Shown: positions 1-12,084 of the stretch, one piece after another
Layout: each line of letters begins with the position of its first letter
How positions within the stretch are numbered: the stretch's first letter is position 1
Origin: Schizophyllum amplum
Lineage: Eukaryota > Basidiomycota > Agaricomycetes > Agaricales > Schizophyllaceae
Assembly: GCA_007026445.1 (NCBI GenBank)
Contig: VDMD01000024.1
Coordinates: forward strand, 372,001-436,000
Reading direction: 5' to 3'
Length of the DNA: 64,000 nucleotides
Program-made: the position numbers and the translations under genes
Notes under the pieces: generated by a model
What the model was told of the DNA's origin: nothing
What the model saw: the letters and a program-made list of their open reading frames with translations, nothing else
Database searches by the model: none

Positions 1-1
1 T

Positions 2-214
2 GCCCCATACCCGGAACGAGCAAGCATACTTCTCGTCCACGTCGACGCACGCGAGGACGAGACTTTCCGCGCCTTCTCGGACGCGCGTGCCAGTGCTGGC
101 GTAGTCCAAGAACTATACGACCCCAATTCACGATTGCAAAGTGCCGTGACGACGTTGAGTCGACCCCCGCCAATTCTCTTGAGCAAGACCTTGAAATCAT
201 CACATCTCAGCTAG
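2..214 (+). CDS. 3' end of an unidentified gene (partial)
   Basis: An open frame runs in from the left edge and stops at TAG 212-214, giving about 70 residues. Codons prefer G or C in the third position, as in the other genes of the window, and the peptide has a plausible composition (ILLVHVDAREDETF near the start). The start and most of the gene lie outside the window. I do not recognise the protein. The other two forward frames have poorer codon use, which is the main reason for choosing this one. It would be convergent with the MYND gene that ends at 450. Confidence 0.4.
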   Translation, partial: APYPERASILLVHVDAREDETFRAFSDARASAGVVQELYDPNSRLQSAVTTLSRPPPILLSKTLKSSHLS

Positions 215-449
215 TCTGCGATAGAGGCGGTAAAAGCTGACGCTGAAGGCCATCCCGACGCCAATGATGAGTAGTACAACTTGTTACATTGTGCAAGGAT
301 TGTCAGATGGAGAAAAACTTGTGAGGCAAGCGAAGGAGCCGAGTGAGTAACTTATACAGCACCAATTATAGTCAACGCCCCGAACGACGGCTATTGCAGC
401 CAAATCATGAGGAAAACGCCAGATTTCTGATGTGAGGCCCAAACCATGG

Positions 450-1919
450 TCAATCTTGCGCCTTCCGACACGAGATTTTGTGGGACGGCCAGGCCATTCG
501 TTGGCTGTATGTATGTCAGCGCGCGGGGACATGCGGAGGCCGCGGGGCAGGACAAGGGACGGGGACTCAAGAATGCGCAGACGGGAAGACTCGAAAGACG
601 GATACGTGGGCGGGACGAGAGACAACGTGCTTACCACTCGCGTCCGCAGTAGTAAACCAGCTTGCACCTATGCAAACTGGCGTCAGCGTCGGTCTACATC
701 TGGATGCCACCGTCCATCCGCGGCTGGGTGACACGGCCGCCCACAATCGAATGCCATTGATGCGTCCGACGACTGCGTGGCACCGACCGCCTGAACGCGA
801 CCGCACATCGTATGGGCGCTGAGCTACAAGCTGCAAAGGTGGCACCATGGCGCTACGGACATGCCCACATGCCACCGTGAAAGCGCCAACACGCCACCAC
901 TCACTTTGAGCACAACATCAGATGCTTCGCCTCCTTCGGCGCCTCGCAGTACGCGCACTGCCGCGCATTTGCCTGCTTCCAAGCCTTGCCAACCTCAGGC
1001 CGGTCCTTCTTCGTGCCAAGGACTTGCTCGCGCACGCTCACGGTCGTGTCTTCTGCCTCCTCGCGTCCGTCCTTCCCTTCGCGCCTGCCCTTCGTCCGCC
1101 CCCGCGCAACCGTGTTGTCGATCTTCTCGAGCTCGCTGGGGAGGAGTGTGGGAATGAACTTTTCTCTGGTGACCATAAAAATAGGCGGTCGGCCGGGCGT
1201 GCGCTTGTCCCCCGCGGGCGCGTCGAGGTCGTCGAGGAAATCGTCGCTGACGCGGAAACCTTCGGCCGGCGTAACGTAAGTTGCGCGGACCCTTCTAGGG
1301 AGTTAGATGGCAGTCCAGTATAAACTGGAAGACGCACCAACTGGGCTTGTTTCCCCAGCCCCACTCGCCGTTAAGATAGACGAGCAGGGACATGAAGCGG
1401 TCGGCCTGGTACTTGGTGAGCGCGTCGTAGTCGTGGTGCGAGAAGTTGCCGCAGTCGCAGGTGTCGGGGAAGGTCATGACGAGAAGGAAGTGCGAGATGG
1501 TCATGTCTGTAAAGAGCAGGTGCCCCCAGTCGCGCTGGCGCGGCCGTGGTCAGCTCGGCGCACGCGCTGTCACGGAAGGAACATATGTACTTCACGCTTG
1601 GCGGCAGATTTGACGATCTAGGAGGTGAGCATCTGAGTGTTGGACATCGATGACTAGCTCCCTTTACCTCAAAGCGATATAGAATTGGTGCCCACTCGTT
1701 GCGGTACACCTTCTGCGGCTTGCGATCCGCGTTCGTCTCGCACCAGTCTGCGATTTGATCGACCACGGTTTTGCGGGCCATAAAATCCTGCCTGGTCATG
1801 TCGGGCGCGTCCGCTGGGCTTCGGTGAAACTTGCTGGATATGTCGTTCATGGAGACACCGAAATCGGTACATTGGGTCAGCTTTCTTGTAGCGCAGGTCT
1901 CCGAGCGGTTGATCATCAT
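450..1919 (-). CDS. MYND-type zinc finger protein, six exons
   Basis: The C-terminus carries a complete MYND zinc finger: CAYCEAPKEAKHLMLCSK, then CKLVYYCGREC, then QRMAWPSHKISC. MYND fingers usually mediate protein-protein contacts; the rest of the protein is not recognisable and the function is unknown. I assembled the exons by hand from ATG 1919. Phase-matched introns join RFE to IVKSAAKRE, then RDWGHLLFTD, then PSW to VRATYV, then the finger. The finger itself is split over three exons, one of 33 bp (635-667), with introns 505-634 and 668-904. An apparent frame change near 1530-1580 is fully explained by a 56 bp intron. The gene diverges from RPO41 with about 310 bp between the start codons. 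It is not a close relative of the MYND pair at 44-52 kb. Confidence 0.7.
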
Positions 1920-2228
1920 GTTGGGCGAGAAACTGGGAAGATGTCAGACCTGATGCTGATTGGAGCGTACATAAAGCGCACTAGGGCAGGCCGGAGAAGG
2001 CGGATGCAAGGTCGTCCATAGTAAGGAAGTTTTGAACTTGTGGGCGGTGATGGAGGGTACTTGAAGGCTTTGTTTTCCCAAAAAGGAAATATACGCTACG
2101 TGATTCCATTGACAAAGCTTACATAACAAGTACTGCCGGTGGCTCGGACCGACCCCGCGCCACGGCTTGCCATATTTTTCCACGGACCCAAAATTTCGAC
2201 CTTGTCGTCGACACTGACGACGACGACG
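1920..2228. promoter_or_regulatory. Divergent promoter region between the MYND gene and RPO41
   Basis: These 309 bp separate two start codons that face away from each other, so both promoters must lie here or overlap it. I see no clear TATA box on either side. The region just before the RPO41 ATG contains short CGACGACGA-type repeats. Confidence 0.45.
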
Positions 2229-5200
2229 ATGATCACCCGCGGAGCACGTAGCACGGCGGCGAGGACCACTTTACTGTCGTCCTCCCGGTGCCGCCGCTAC
2301 TCAAGACCTTCAAAACCGGCGAACGCGCCCGCCCTCGCCGCACACCACCATGCTCACCAAGACATGTCCCTCCCGTTCCTTAACGCTTCCCCATCGTCAT
2401 CGACTGCGACCGCGCCCGAGATGAGCTCCTTTCTCACCCGTGAGGGGACGTACTCTTTGCTGCACCCCCCGTTGCCCAATGCGTCGCTCCCACTGACGTA
2501 CGAGGAGCCGGAGACATGGTACACCGACACGCAGACGCAGGACCTGCTCGCGGTCATCAATGCTTGCCTGCACAACCTGTACGACGTACAGCGCGCGAAG
2601 AGCATATTCGACCGCATGCGCGAGCGGCCCAACCACCCCGGACTGGACACTCGCGTATACAACGCGTTCATCAACTCGTATATCGGCATGGCCACCACCA
2701 AAGACCCAAACAACAGAGAGTACTGGGTAGAGAACGCATGGGAGCTCTACGAAGCGATGAAGAGGGACGGCGCTGAGCGCATAGCTCCCAATGCCGGTAC
2801 ATATGCCGCACTGTTCGTTGCGTGGGTTAGGTGCGTCGCCCCTCCCATGATCGCGTGACTAAGACTAACCCGAGATTGCAAGGTTTAATCCGGACAGCGC
2901 TACGCCAGTTGAGACCGACCTCGCGACCAGGCCAAACGTACTGCTGACGACTTTGGTCAACCGGGGTCTCTCCGTGGAGACCGTCGTCGCCCATCCATTC
3001 GTTGATTCGGATGAAGAAGCGGCGCAGCTTGTCCGCATGCTCACGAAGGTCGCATACGAGAATGGCATGTCGAAGACTGTCGCCGACCTCACCACCGTCA
3101 AATCCGTGGGCACATCCTTCCCTGATACCCTTGAAGATGTCCCAGACGTACGGCCCGTGGAGCTGGAAAAGATACAGGTGCGTGAACATGTTTGGGCGCA
3201 TACATGCGGTTTTGAACTCATTTTCTGCAGAAAAACGAGGAAAATCCGGACGGTTCGCCCAAGACAGTCTCGGAGATGCCTTTCAACCTGTCCACCCTGC
3301 GCAAGCATCTGTCCCAAATCACGCTTGCACGTCGCGTTCTCCCCGATGATCTTGTTGCCCGTCAGAAGCTCATCGAGGACTCTGTCTACGACGTAGCGCG
3401 TCAGCGTCTGGAGCACGAGTACGAGACGATGAAGAACCTCGACGTCAGCAAGACCCTCAAGGACAAGCGAATACAACGCTGGATGTGGGAATGGCACCTC
3501 AAGCTGCGCGACCGCATAACCAACGAGATCAAGAGCATCACCGCCTTCGAGAAGAAGAATTACGCATACGGCAAGCCCAAGGCGCACCTCAAGTACCAGG
3601 CCGAGATGATCTCCCCGTATCTCGCGCTTGTAAACGCAGAGCGTCTGTCCTTGCTCACCATCATGGAGCTGATGACCCTGCACGACACGGGCGGGGTCAC
3701 GGACGGTATGAAGACCGCACGCGCCGTCATCCAGGTCGGCAAGGCCGTCGAGGCGGAGTACAAAGCGCAGATGTGCAAGCGCAACCATATCGCTGTGCCG
3801 TCCAGCACCCGCTCCTCCGACCTCTCTGTTTTCTCCAACCTAGGGTACTCCAATCTTCTCGAGCGCCGCGTCGCCGCCGCCCGGCTTATGGAGGACGGCG
3901 AGGCATGGACGGCGCCTTGGTCGGTGCACACTCGCGCGAGGGTTGGCGGCGTGTTGATTGACTGCTTGATGGACACGGCGAAGGTCCAGCGCTCAGCGGT
4001 GGACAAGAAGGACGGCTCGATCGTCACCGAGGATCAGCCTGCTTTCTTCCACAGCTACGAGTACCAGCAGGGTCAGCGGCTCGGTGTTATCAAGCTCAAC
4101 CAGGAGGTTGCCGTCCACATGGCGAATGAATGGTCGGTGGACACCGTGCACCCGCGCCATCTGCCCATGCTGGTCAAGCCCAAGCCGTGGCTCAACTACA
4201 ATGACGGCGGCTACTTGTATCATAAGAGTGCGTCATATGTGTCTTTTCACTTGTTGCCTTCCGTGCTGACTTGCATACAGCGTATGCTATGCGGTTCAAG
4301 GGCTCGCGTGAACAGCAAGCTTACCTCAAACATGCCTCGGATGCAGGCCAGTGTGAGCTGGTGTACGCGGGCTTGGACGTCCTGGGGAGCACGCCATGGA
4401 AGATCAACCGCAAAGTCTTCGACGTCGTCCTTGACGTCTGGAACCGTGGTGATCGATGGGGCAAGCTCCCGCCTGCCTCATTTGATGAACCTGAGCCGGA
4501 GCCGCTGTCCCCCGATGCAGACTCGCGGACGCGCGCAAACTGGACCTTGTCGATGAAGCACTACAACCAGCAGAAGCAATCCAATCACAGTCACAGATGT
4601 AGTGTTAACTACAAGATTGAAATTGCGCGTACAGTGAGTGCATGCGCCTTCTTCGGGGTGCTTTAGATGCTGATGGGTCTGCAGTTTCTCGGCGAGACGT
4701 TCTATCAGCCCCACAACCTCGACTTCCGTGGCCGCGCGTACCCCGTTCCTCCTCATCTGAATCACATCGGCGACGACCTATCCCGCGGGATGCTCATGTT
4801 CGCGGAGAAGAAACCATTGGGAGAGCGCGGCTTCCGCTGGCTCAAGATTCACATCGCCAACTTGTACGGCTTCGATAAGGCCTCCTTTGACGAGCGCGTA
4901 CAGTGGGTGGAGGACCGCCTGGCCGACGTCTACGACTCCGCTGAGAACCCGATCAACGGCCGTCGCTGGTGGCTCAATGCCGACGATCCTTGGCAGTGTC
5001 TCGCGGCCGCCATAGAGCTTCGAGATGCCATCGAGAGCGGGAACCCCCTCGAATACGAGAGCTCGCTCCCTGTCCACCAGGACGGCACGTGTAACGGGCT
5101 GCAGCACTACGCCGCGCTCGGCGGTGACCCGGAGGGCGCGGCGCAGGTGAACCTTCAGAAGGCGGACCGCCCCTCGGACGTGTACACGTACGTCGGGCGC

Positions 5201-6570
5201 ATGGTCGAGCGGCTAATGGAGGAGGACGAGAAGCGGGGTGACCCGATGGCGATCCTGCTCAAGGGCAAGATCTCGCGCAAGGTCGTGAAGCAGACGGTGA
5301 TGACTACCGTGTACGGGGTCACCTTCATCGGCGCGCGCGACCAGATCGAGCGCCAGCTGCGGGACCGGAAGGACATCCCTGCGGAGCACTGCTGGGGCGC
5401 GGCGACGTACCTTGCGCGGAAGGTGCTGGCGTGCATCGGTGACCTGTTCTATGGCGCGAAGCACATCATGACGTGGCTCAATCTGTGCGCACGGCTGATC
5501 GCCAAGTCAATTCCGATGGACCGGTTGCAGGAGATGATTGTGGCGGATAACGAGCAGGCGAAGGGGAAGAAGGACAAGCGAAGGAAGGATCTGGGGAGCA
5601 AGATCAACGTCCTGAGGCGCGAACAGATGACGAGTGTTGTGTGGACTACGCCCATGGGCTTGCCAATTGCCCAGCCGTACCGCAAGGCGACGCGCAAGCA
5701 GGTCAAGACAGCGCTCCAGACGGTGCTCATCACCGACCCGAATAGTCTGGCCGAAGGTGGGTTGCTAATCATCGTTATGGCCTATGTCGCGTCCTGACCC
5801 AATCCTCAGTGAACTCGAGCAAGCAGGCCACCGCTTTCCCGCCAAACTTCATTCACAGCTTGGATGCCACGCACATGATGCTGACTGCGCTCGAGTGTCG
5901 CCAGCAGAACCTCACGTTTGCGTCCGTGCACGACTCGTACTGGACACATGCGAGCAGCATTGACCAGATGTCGGGGATCATCCGGGACACGTTCATCGCG
6001 CTACACTCCTCGGACGTCTTGATGCGCCTGCATAAGGAGGTGAGCCTGATCAACCGCATTGTTGCTTGCTCTCTTGCTGACGTGCCATAGTTCTTGACAC
6101 GTTACGCCAACTACAAGATCCCGCTCATCAGCCTCGGCGCACCCAAGTTCATGAAGGACCTGCGCGGCGCCGGCGCGCGCATATACGCTACGCCGGAGCA
6201 AGCGCAGAAGCTCCAGGGTATTCGCGAGCTGCTCGAGATCTCGGAGACGGCCACGACCGTCGATGAGAGCAAGGCCCAGGACACTGTGCAACGCCTGCTC
6301 GGCAAAGACGCCGCGGCGTTAGATGACGCAGCGCGCCTGAAGAAGCTCGCACAGATGCTCAAGGGCGACTCGAAGCGCGACGCGGACGACGAGGATGCGG
6401 ACGATGAGCTCGCTGAGGACTCGGCGGACGACGAGGATGCGGTTGACAAGAAAGCGATGGTCGAGCTCCTTGGCAAATTCGTCAACCTGACGGACATTTT
6501 GCCGCCGCTGCCACCCAAGGGGACGTTTCGCGTCGAAGATATCAAGGATTCGCCCTACTTCTTCTCTTAG
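2229..6570 (+). CDS. RPO41: Mitochondrial DNA-directed RNA polymerase
   Basis: This is the single-subunit, T7-like RNA polymerase that transcribes the mitochondrial genome. Seven exons (2229-2830, 2883-3177, 3231-4227, 4281-4633, 4685-5756, 5810-6039, 6091-6570) give 1342 residues, the usual size for fungal Rpo41. The start at ATG 2229 gives an Arg/Ser-rich N-terminus (MITRGARSTAARTTLL) fitting a mitochondrial import signal. A PPR-like helical region follows (INACLHNLYDVQRAKSIFDRM). The polymerase signatures are all visible: FYQPHNLDFRGRAYP, catalytic Asp in DGTCNGLQHYAAL, the O-helix region RKVVKQTVMTTVYGV, and the second catalytic Asp in VHDSYW. The protein ends in DSPYFFS. A long acidic stretch (about 6375-6450) sits shortly before that end. 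All introns keep the frame. Confidence 0.97.
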
Positions 6571-6937
6571 GCTATATAGCCTTGGTTCAAGCTATCCATG
6601 TGGCTGTTCATCCTCGGCCCTGGATGACTACCTCGACTAGGCGTGTTTTCACCCCCCTCACTACTCCGTCTCTCGCGCACGCACTATTATTATCGATCTA
6701 CTTACTTACATCTGCTCGCCGCCCGCCCCCTCTGCACGTTGGTCTCCTTCATCTGCATGCTGCCCGCCTACCCAATCTCACGCATCTGCACGCTCTCGGT
6801 CTATCCTCGCATATCGTATGGCGCTTCTGGTTCTGGGGCAAACGTATCTCACGCATCGTATATATCACTAATTCAGTAGAGCCACATGCTCGATGTATCT
6901 TAGAAACACACTAGATATTATGGAAGGAAAAGTGGGT

Positions 6938-7181
6938 GACTTCCCGTAAGGACCTTTTCTCGGCGAATCATTCCGCATTCCTGCAAACCTAAAGCCCCCC
7001 TGGACAGAAACTCGAAGTTGACGAGGCCAGGTGCGCAGAAGATGAATTTGTGGGTCCAGACTCCAGAAGAGGTCTTGAGGGAGTTTTTCCGCGTTGCGGA
7101 GGGGTCGCGACCCCTCCGCAAATGGAGCACATGCAGTTTGCAGATATTTCGCCGAGAGGAAAGTGCTTACGGGAAGTCATC
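6938..7181. mobile_element. Small inverted-repeat element (MITE-like) with a central palindrome
   Basis: The left end (TGACTTCCCGTAAG, then CTCGGCGAA) recurs inverted at the right end (TTCGCCGAG, then CTTACGGGAAGTCA), giving imperfect terminal inverted repeats of about 30 bp. A perfect 28 bp palindrome lies inside at 7094-7121. There is no coding capacity, and I see no unambiguous target-site duplication. The structure fits a non-autonomous DNA transposon, but only this copy is in the window. Confidence 0.5.
7094..7121. repeat. Perfect 28 bp palindrome
   Basis: The half-site TTGCGGAGGGGTCG is followed directly by its exact reverse complement, with no spacer. It lies inside the inverted-repeat element and would form a very stable GC-rich cruciform or hairpin. 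Confidence 0.9.
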
Positions 7182-8934
7182 CAGTTGAAGTTGATGCATT
7201 CCATCTTTCACTGCCAGTATGTAACGTATAGTAACACGGGAGATGCGCTGCAACCGCAACGTCGACCGTTCGACGTTTCGCCGGAGGACGAGGTATCTAC
7301 CCACGCCATCCTTCCTGCCAACCTACCATTATATGAGTTCGCGAGTACCATCATGCATAAGTAGTATGTGGACGCTGGAAGACTGTGGAAGCTTCGACCC
7401 TGAGTAAAGCTGTGGCAGGGGTTTACCGTCCGATCGGCGTCGGCGGTAAAAGACAAAAGGATTGCCAAGAACGGACGAACAAAGGAATCTCAGCCCCGTG
7501 GAAGTAACATCACGTGTCAACCAGGTTAAAAGGCGGATGAACCGGTTTCATCTTGACCTCATCGTCGGACCCATGCGCCCAACCGGATGCCAGAAAACAC
7601 GCCATGTGGGACCAGCGCCTCCAGGCGGGAGTACGCAATCTGCGGCCTAGAGTAGCTTTTCGCTGCTCCTGTGCTGAGGGATGCTTCATTCGGAGCATTA
7701 CCACCAAGAGGCTGCGAGTGGCAGGCGTTGTTTGGTAGTGAATCGCTCTGCGGGCGCTGCCGAAGCTGTCGGGTAGGCAGCCTAGCCAGCGTTCGCAAGA
7801 CTCATCAGCGCCGGGCCCGTCGAGGAAACTAGCAGGCCTTCGGTGAAGTAGGGTGCAAGCGACCATTAGGCGTTGCACCTCCGACAGCTTCCCGAAGCTC
7901 GGCTACGGACACGGCGGGTGGGTGCGCGTCCACCGCGAGTGAGGGCTCACCGCGCTCCATGCTGCTTACCGGCTTCATTCGAAGTTGGCGAGCGGCGACA
8001 ACGGTGTTGTGCCCGCTCGCTGTCCGGACTGCGCGTTGTCGATGTGATTGCCCTCGAGGTGAACTGCAGAGACGATGCGCATTTCGTGGCGTCGGCGAGG
8101 TGTGACGTGGTGCTCGTCGGCATGCGTTCTAGTAGCTGCCTGTCTTTTGGCAGTCAGCGAGCGGATGCTTGTCATTTTGCCTGCGCTATACCTCGTCGGC
8201 ACAGACGACAATCTTTGGAAACCCTTCAGTCCATCGCAGGATTTATGATTTTCTGATCTCATAGCTTCCTGGTTCGAGATCGACTGTAATGAATCTCTGT
8301 TATATAAAGTAGGGATATGATACCGAAGATTGAATGGGCTCGAGCGTTGGAGCTCCCGTGCGCTAGGCGAAGGTGGCGCGCACTGACACTCGAGGCTGCG
8401 CATTATGCGCCTCGTACTCCATATCCTCATCCTTAGGCCTTAGGCCTAATTGAGGACAATATACGACGTTCAAAACTCACAATGCTGTCAACAGCGCAAC
8501 AGAAATGAAGTACCAGTTTCAGCCTGGTTGCACAATCGGGCAGACGTGAAGCGACATCAGGTCTCTTTACGGAGTCTACCGCGTCACTGTGTCTCCGCGC
8601 GCGAAGCACCAATGAAAGCCGTTGAAAAGCAAGGAAGGACTGGGACCTTGACAGCGTCGCCCTCTACGATAATGGAATACTGTAGATCCAGTTAGCAAGA
8701 TAAACCTCACTCACAAGACAGATACGCACGACGAAAAAGGCTGGTTCGAACTTGAGCAAAGATGTTGTACGATCACATGAGGTCGGAGTGCAATAGCGAT
8801 TGTATTGCAGGGTTAGAAAGTATGTGATGCGTTGACGATGCAGTGCGTTAGAGTCAGAGACATGCGAGCAAAGAGATCCGGGTGCCACAAATGGGCGAAC
8901 GGTATTGATACATAGAGCTGAAAGAAACGGGATC

Positions 8935-9125
8935 AAAATATGGGCGGGGTGACCGGCGAGGGTGAGGATAGGACATGAATATGGGTGAATAGAACACGGG
9001 CACAAGTGGATAAGAAGGGAACAGGTGAATGAAAAGGAAAACAGGTAACCGGGAACAGGTGCATAAAAACAGTGTAAAGAGAAGGGCAAACGTGAATAAG
9101 TAACGGTGAATATGAAAGGGGCGGT
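8935..9125. repeat. Degenerate purine-rich repeat tract
   Basis: Words such as GGAACAGGTGAATGAA, GAAAACAGGTAACC, GGAACAGGTGCATAAA and AACGTGAATAAG recur about every 20-30 bp. The tract is almost free of pyrimidine runs. It lies about 200-400 bp beyond the stop of the telobox gene, so it is probably 3'-flanking or untranslated sequence. Confidence 0.4.
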
Positions 9126-9317
9126 CAGCAATATAAGCAACGAACGGGAATTATGTACGAGGGCAGCGCACGCCGACATCCCGAAAAGGACACCGGACGC
9201 GTAAGTAATGAGATTATGGCGAAGGAAGTGGGGGGATTGGGGACACGCGGCGTATGGCAGCGACCTCCTCTAGACGGCTCAGCATCCCTCGACGGGATCG
9301 GATATTGTGGGCATCCA

Positions 9318-12084
9318 CTACGCCCGCCCATCCCAGCTGGCCCGCTTGCGCTTGTTCGTATCCCGGATAGTCAGGTCGTGCGCCGTCATCGCGCTCTGCC
9401 CACGCTGATGCGACACACGCGACGCCGACGTCGACCTCTCCATCCCAGTCCGCGCCGGAGCCGCCGCCTCCCTGAACACCGCCGGGATCGGCGCTCGCGC
9501 GCTCTTCGGCGGCGCCGCCCCCCGCAGTGGCGACGTCACGGTCCGCGCCGGCGGAGACACCGTCCGCAGCGGCGGCGTCGCGGGCTTCCGCACCGGCTCC
9601 GCGAGGTCGAGCGCCTGCCCCTGCCGATCGATGTCCCACCCCATTGACACCCCGTCCGGCGCGGGGTACGAGTGGAGGTCGAGGAACGCGAGGTCGTAAG
9701 GGTCCCCGGACTGCACATACGGGTCCATGAAGGACGCGTAGGACGTGGGCGGCGGCGGGCTGCCCATCGCACCCGCGATCATCGGCGCGCTTGGCGGGGA
9801 CATGGCCGTCTGCGAGGCTGTCACCGGCAGGCTTGCCGAGGGCACCATGGGCGGCGCGATGAAGGGCGAGTGGCTGACCATCGGTGGGCTCGCGAGGTCG
9901 TAGAACGACATGCGCCGCGTGCCCAGCTCCGGCTGCGAATTCGCGTGCGCGGTCGAGGGCCGGCCGACAGGGGTGTACCGCGCCTGGCCGGGCGGTACCG
10001 AGATGGAACGCCCGTGCATGCTCATGCTGCCTCCGTCCACGGCAGCAGGCCGCAGGGTGCGGTACCGCGTCACCGGCGTGCTTGGTGGGCTGGCGTGGTA
10101 TTCGTGCGCGGACAAGTCCACGTAGTCCTCGATATTCAACCTCTCCTGAGGCTGCTGCACCGGTCCCGGCGCGCTCTGTGTCATTGTCGCGTCCACCATG
10201 GGCTGGTCTATCGGCGAGCTGACGGGGTCGTCCAGACTGATGCACGAAATCTCGATGTTCTCCACTTCGTCGATGTTCGGCAGCGCGGGTGTATGTAGCT
10301 GACTGGGATGGATGCCTGTAGAGTCCGACAGCCCGAGGGCGCTGCCGAAATTCTGCGGCTGATGGGTGCGTGCGCCGAATATGAGGTCGCCGGCCGTGTC
10401 GGAGTGGTGCGTGTACCCGCGGAAGCCAGCAGGGTGGAACAGCTCGTCAGAGAACGTCGAGTGCGTCTCGCCGAAGCCGACGTCGGACGAGAAGTCATGA
10501 CTGAGGGACGTCGGGAATAGGTCGAGGCGGTCCATGACGCCGTGGCTGATGCTGGATGAGAGAGGCGAGGAGAGGCTGCTGATGCCACTCGAGTCGTAGT
10601 AAGACGACGATGCGCTGCCGCTGCCATCCGGATCCATGCGCGGGTTGGGGGAAAACCAATCCTGCGTGCCCCAGGCGGACTTGCCGATCATGCCTCCGTA
10701 GCCGCCGAAGGCATCGCTCCTGCCATCGTACGCATACAGGTTCGCCGACATGTCAGGTGACGCGGGCGAGCCCATCGCTGCAGTCCATCCGTGGGACGAG
10801 TGCGTTGGAGTATGGGTGCCGGTCCCAGCCGCAGACCAGCTTTGGGACGGCATGTCCGTCACGTTCAGGAAGTTGAGCAGGGAGTCAGGCTCCGCGAGTA
10901 GGTCCGGGCCGATGAGATTCATCTCCTCATCCTCGTCCATGGAGGAAGGCTCGGGCCGGACGGAGAGGCTACAAGAGCGCTGGACGTGGTTGCTGTATCT
11001 TGCGGGGAGAATACCGGCGTCTGTGGCCGCTTGAAGACCGTTTCTTCGTCGTCGCTGCCTTCATCCTCCGAGTTTGCGTTGCTTTGTGGCACGCTCTTCG
11101 TCCCGCCACGCAAGAAGCCTTGGCTGGTCTGCGCGCGTCTCCGTCGACGAGTGGGGCCGGTACTGGACATGGCCAGCTGATCGTCCGTGGCCGCACGGAT
11201 AGGATCGCTCGGTGCCTTCCTCCTCGCCGACGCGCTCCGAGGCTTGTACCCGCAGCCTGATACAGCTCCGGGTACGCGTTCCTGAAGCGGTCTCGCAAAT
11301 CGGTCGAGCGGCGGTTCTGCTCCTGGAAAACAGGGTCCTTGACGATGGCCGCCCACACCGTGCCGTGCTTCTCGTAGCCGGCCTTGAGCGCGCGATCTTC
11401 CTCCTCCGTGAACGGGCGCCGTTTCTTGGACCGCGTCTTCTCGAAGAGGCTGGAGCCGTCGGGGAGCGTGGAGCGGACTTTGGAGGAGAGGTGCGTCTTG
11501 GCGTTCGGGTAGTGCTTCTTGTACGCGTCGGGGAAGTAGGTGCGGAACCTGGGAGGCAGCGCAGTCAGCTCGCGTGCTCGCTCGCGCGTGGGGGCGCACA
11601 CACCTGTCCTTAAGGTCGACAGGAGATCGGTTGTCAAAGCTCAGTGTGGGGTCGCTGAGGATCGCTTTCCAGTTGCCGACGCCGTGCTGTGAGGGGCGCC
11701 CCGCCGTCAGCGTTGCGCGAGCGCGCGAGGGGACAAAGACACGCACGCGGTTGCATCCCTCCACGAGCGTCTGGGTTTCCTCCGGCGTCCAGCGCTTGCG
11801 CGGCTTCTTGTCAGAGGTGGCGACCGCGTCGCCGTCCGCAAGCTTGCGCATCTTGCCCCGCTTCTCCGGCGTGTCGGACGCCTGCCCTCGATGCGCGCCG
11901 ACGCCCGTGTCGTCCCGAAAGGACCAGGCCGGGAACTGCTTCGGGCTTGATGGAAGGGCAAGCGAGACTCGTCGGGTCTTCGTCGCGGGCGAATTCGGTG
12001 TCGTTGAGCTGCCCGGAGGGAATGGTGCTTTGAAGGAGAATGTGGAAGAGGCGGGCACTGCCTGCGCCTTCGTGGACGCCATGA
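9318..12084 (-). CDS. TAY1: Double-telobox Myb protein (Tay1/Teb1-like telomere-binding factor)
   Basis: The N-terminal half has two Myb/SANT repeats, RKRWTPEETQTLVEGC and RRPFTEEEDRALKAGYEKHG. Each ends in a telobox-like third helix (VDLKDRFRTYF and TDLRDRFRNAY), the element that reads TTAGGG-type DNA. Two teloboxes in one protein is the hallmark of the fungal Tay1/Teb1 group, which binds telomeric repeats and some promoters. The C-terminal part (about 530 residues, from MDEDEEMNLIGPDLL) is Ser/Pro-rich and presumably disordered. ATG 12084 is the chosen start; introns follow GCNR and VDLKDR. Two single-base frame breaks are needed: in the C-run at 11249-11251, where one more base restores AAGYKPRSASARRK, and at about 10930-10950, joining the two halves. 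If the second break is real, the C-terminal part would be separate. Nuclear location is inferred. Confidence 0.75.

Larger units (their letters stand above)
6571..9317. other. 2.7 kb gene-poor region
   Basis: I find no ORF here with convincing codon use or a recognisable product. It holds the 3' flank of RPO41, the inverted-repeat element at 6938-7181, and a purine-rich stretch with recurring ACAGGTGAAT-like words at about 8935-9125, just downstream of the telobox gene. Short ORFs on both strands look like chance. Confidence 0.5.

Noticed and set aside
1510..1660. Apparent frameshift in the first MYND gene
   Set aside because: A 56 bp GT-AG intron joins the two frames without any correction.
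2865..3788. 307-codon open frame on the minus strand
   Set aside because: It lies antisense to RPO41 exons and is explained by the GC-rich codon use of that gene.
8664..9179. 171-codon minus-strand open frame rich in Leu, Ser and Cys
   Set aside because: It translates the degenerate purine-rich repeat tract and shows no domain.
9672..10298. 208-codon plus-strand open frame
   Set aside because: It is antisense to the Ser/Pro-rich half of the telobox gene, with no motif and poor codon use.
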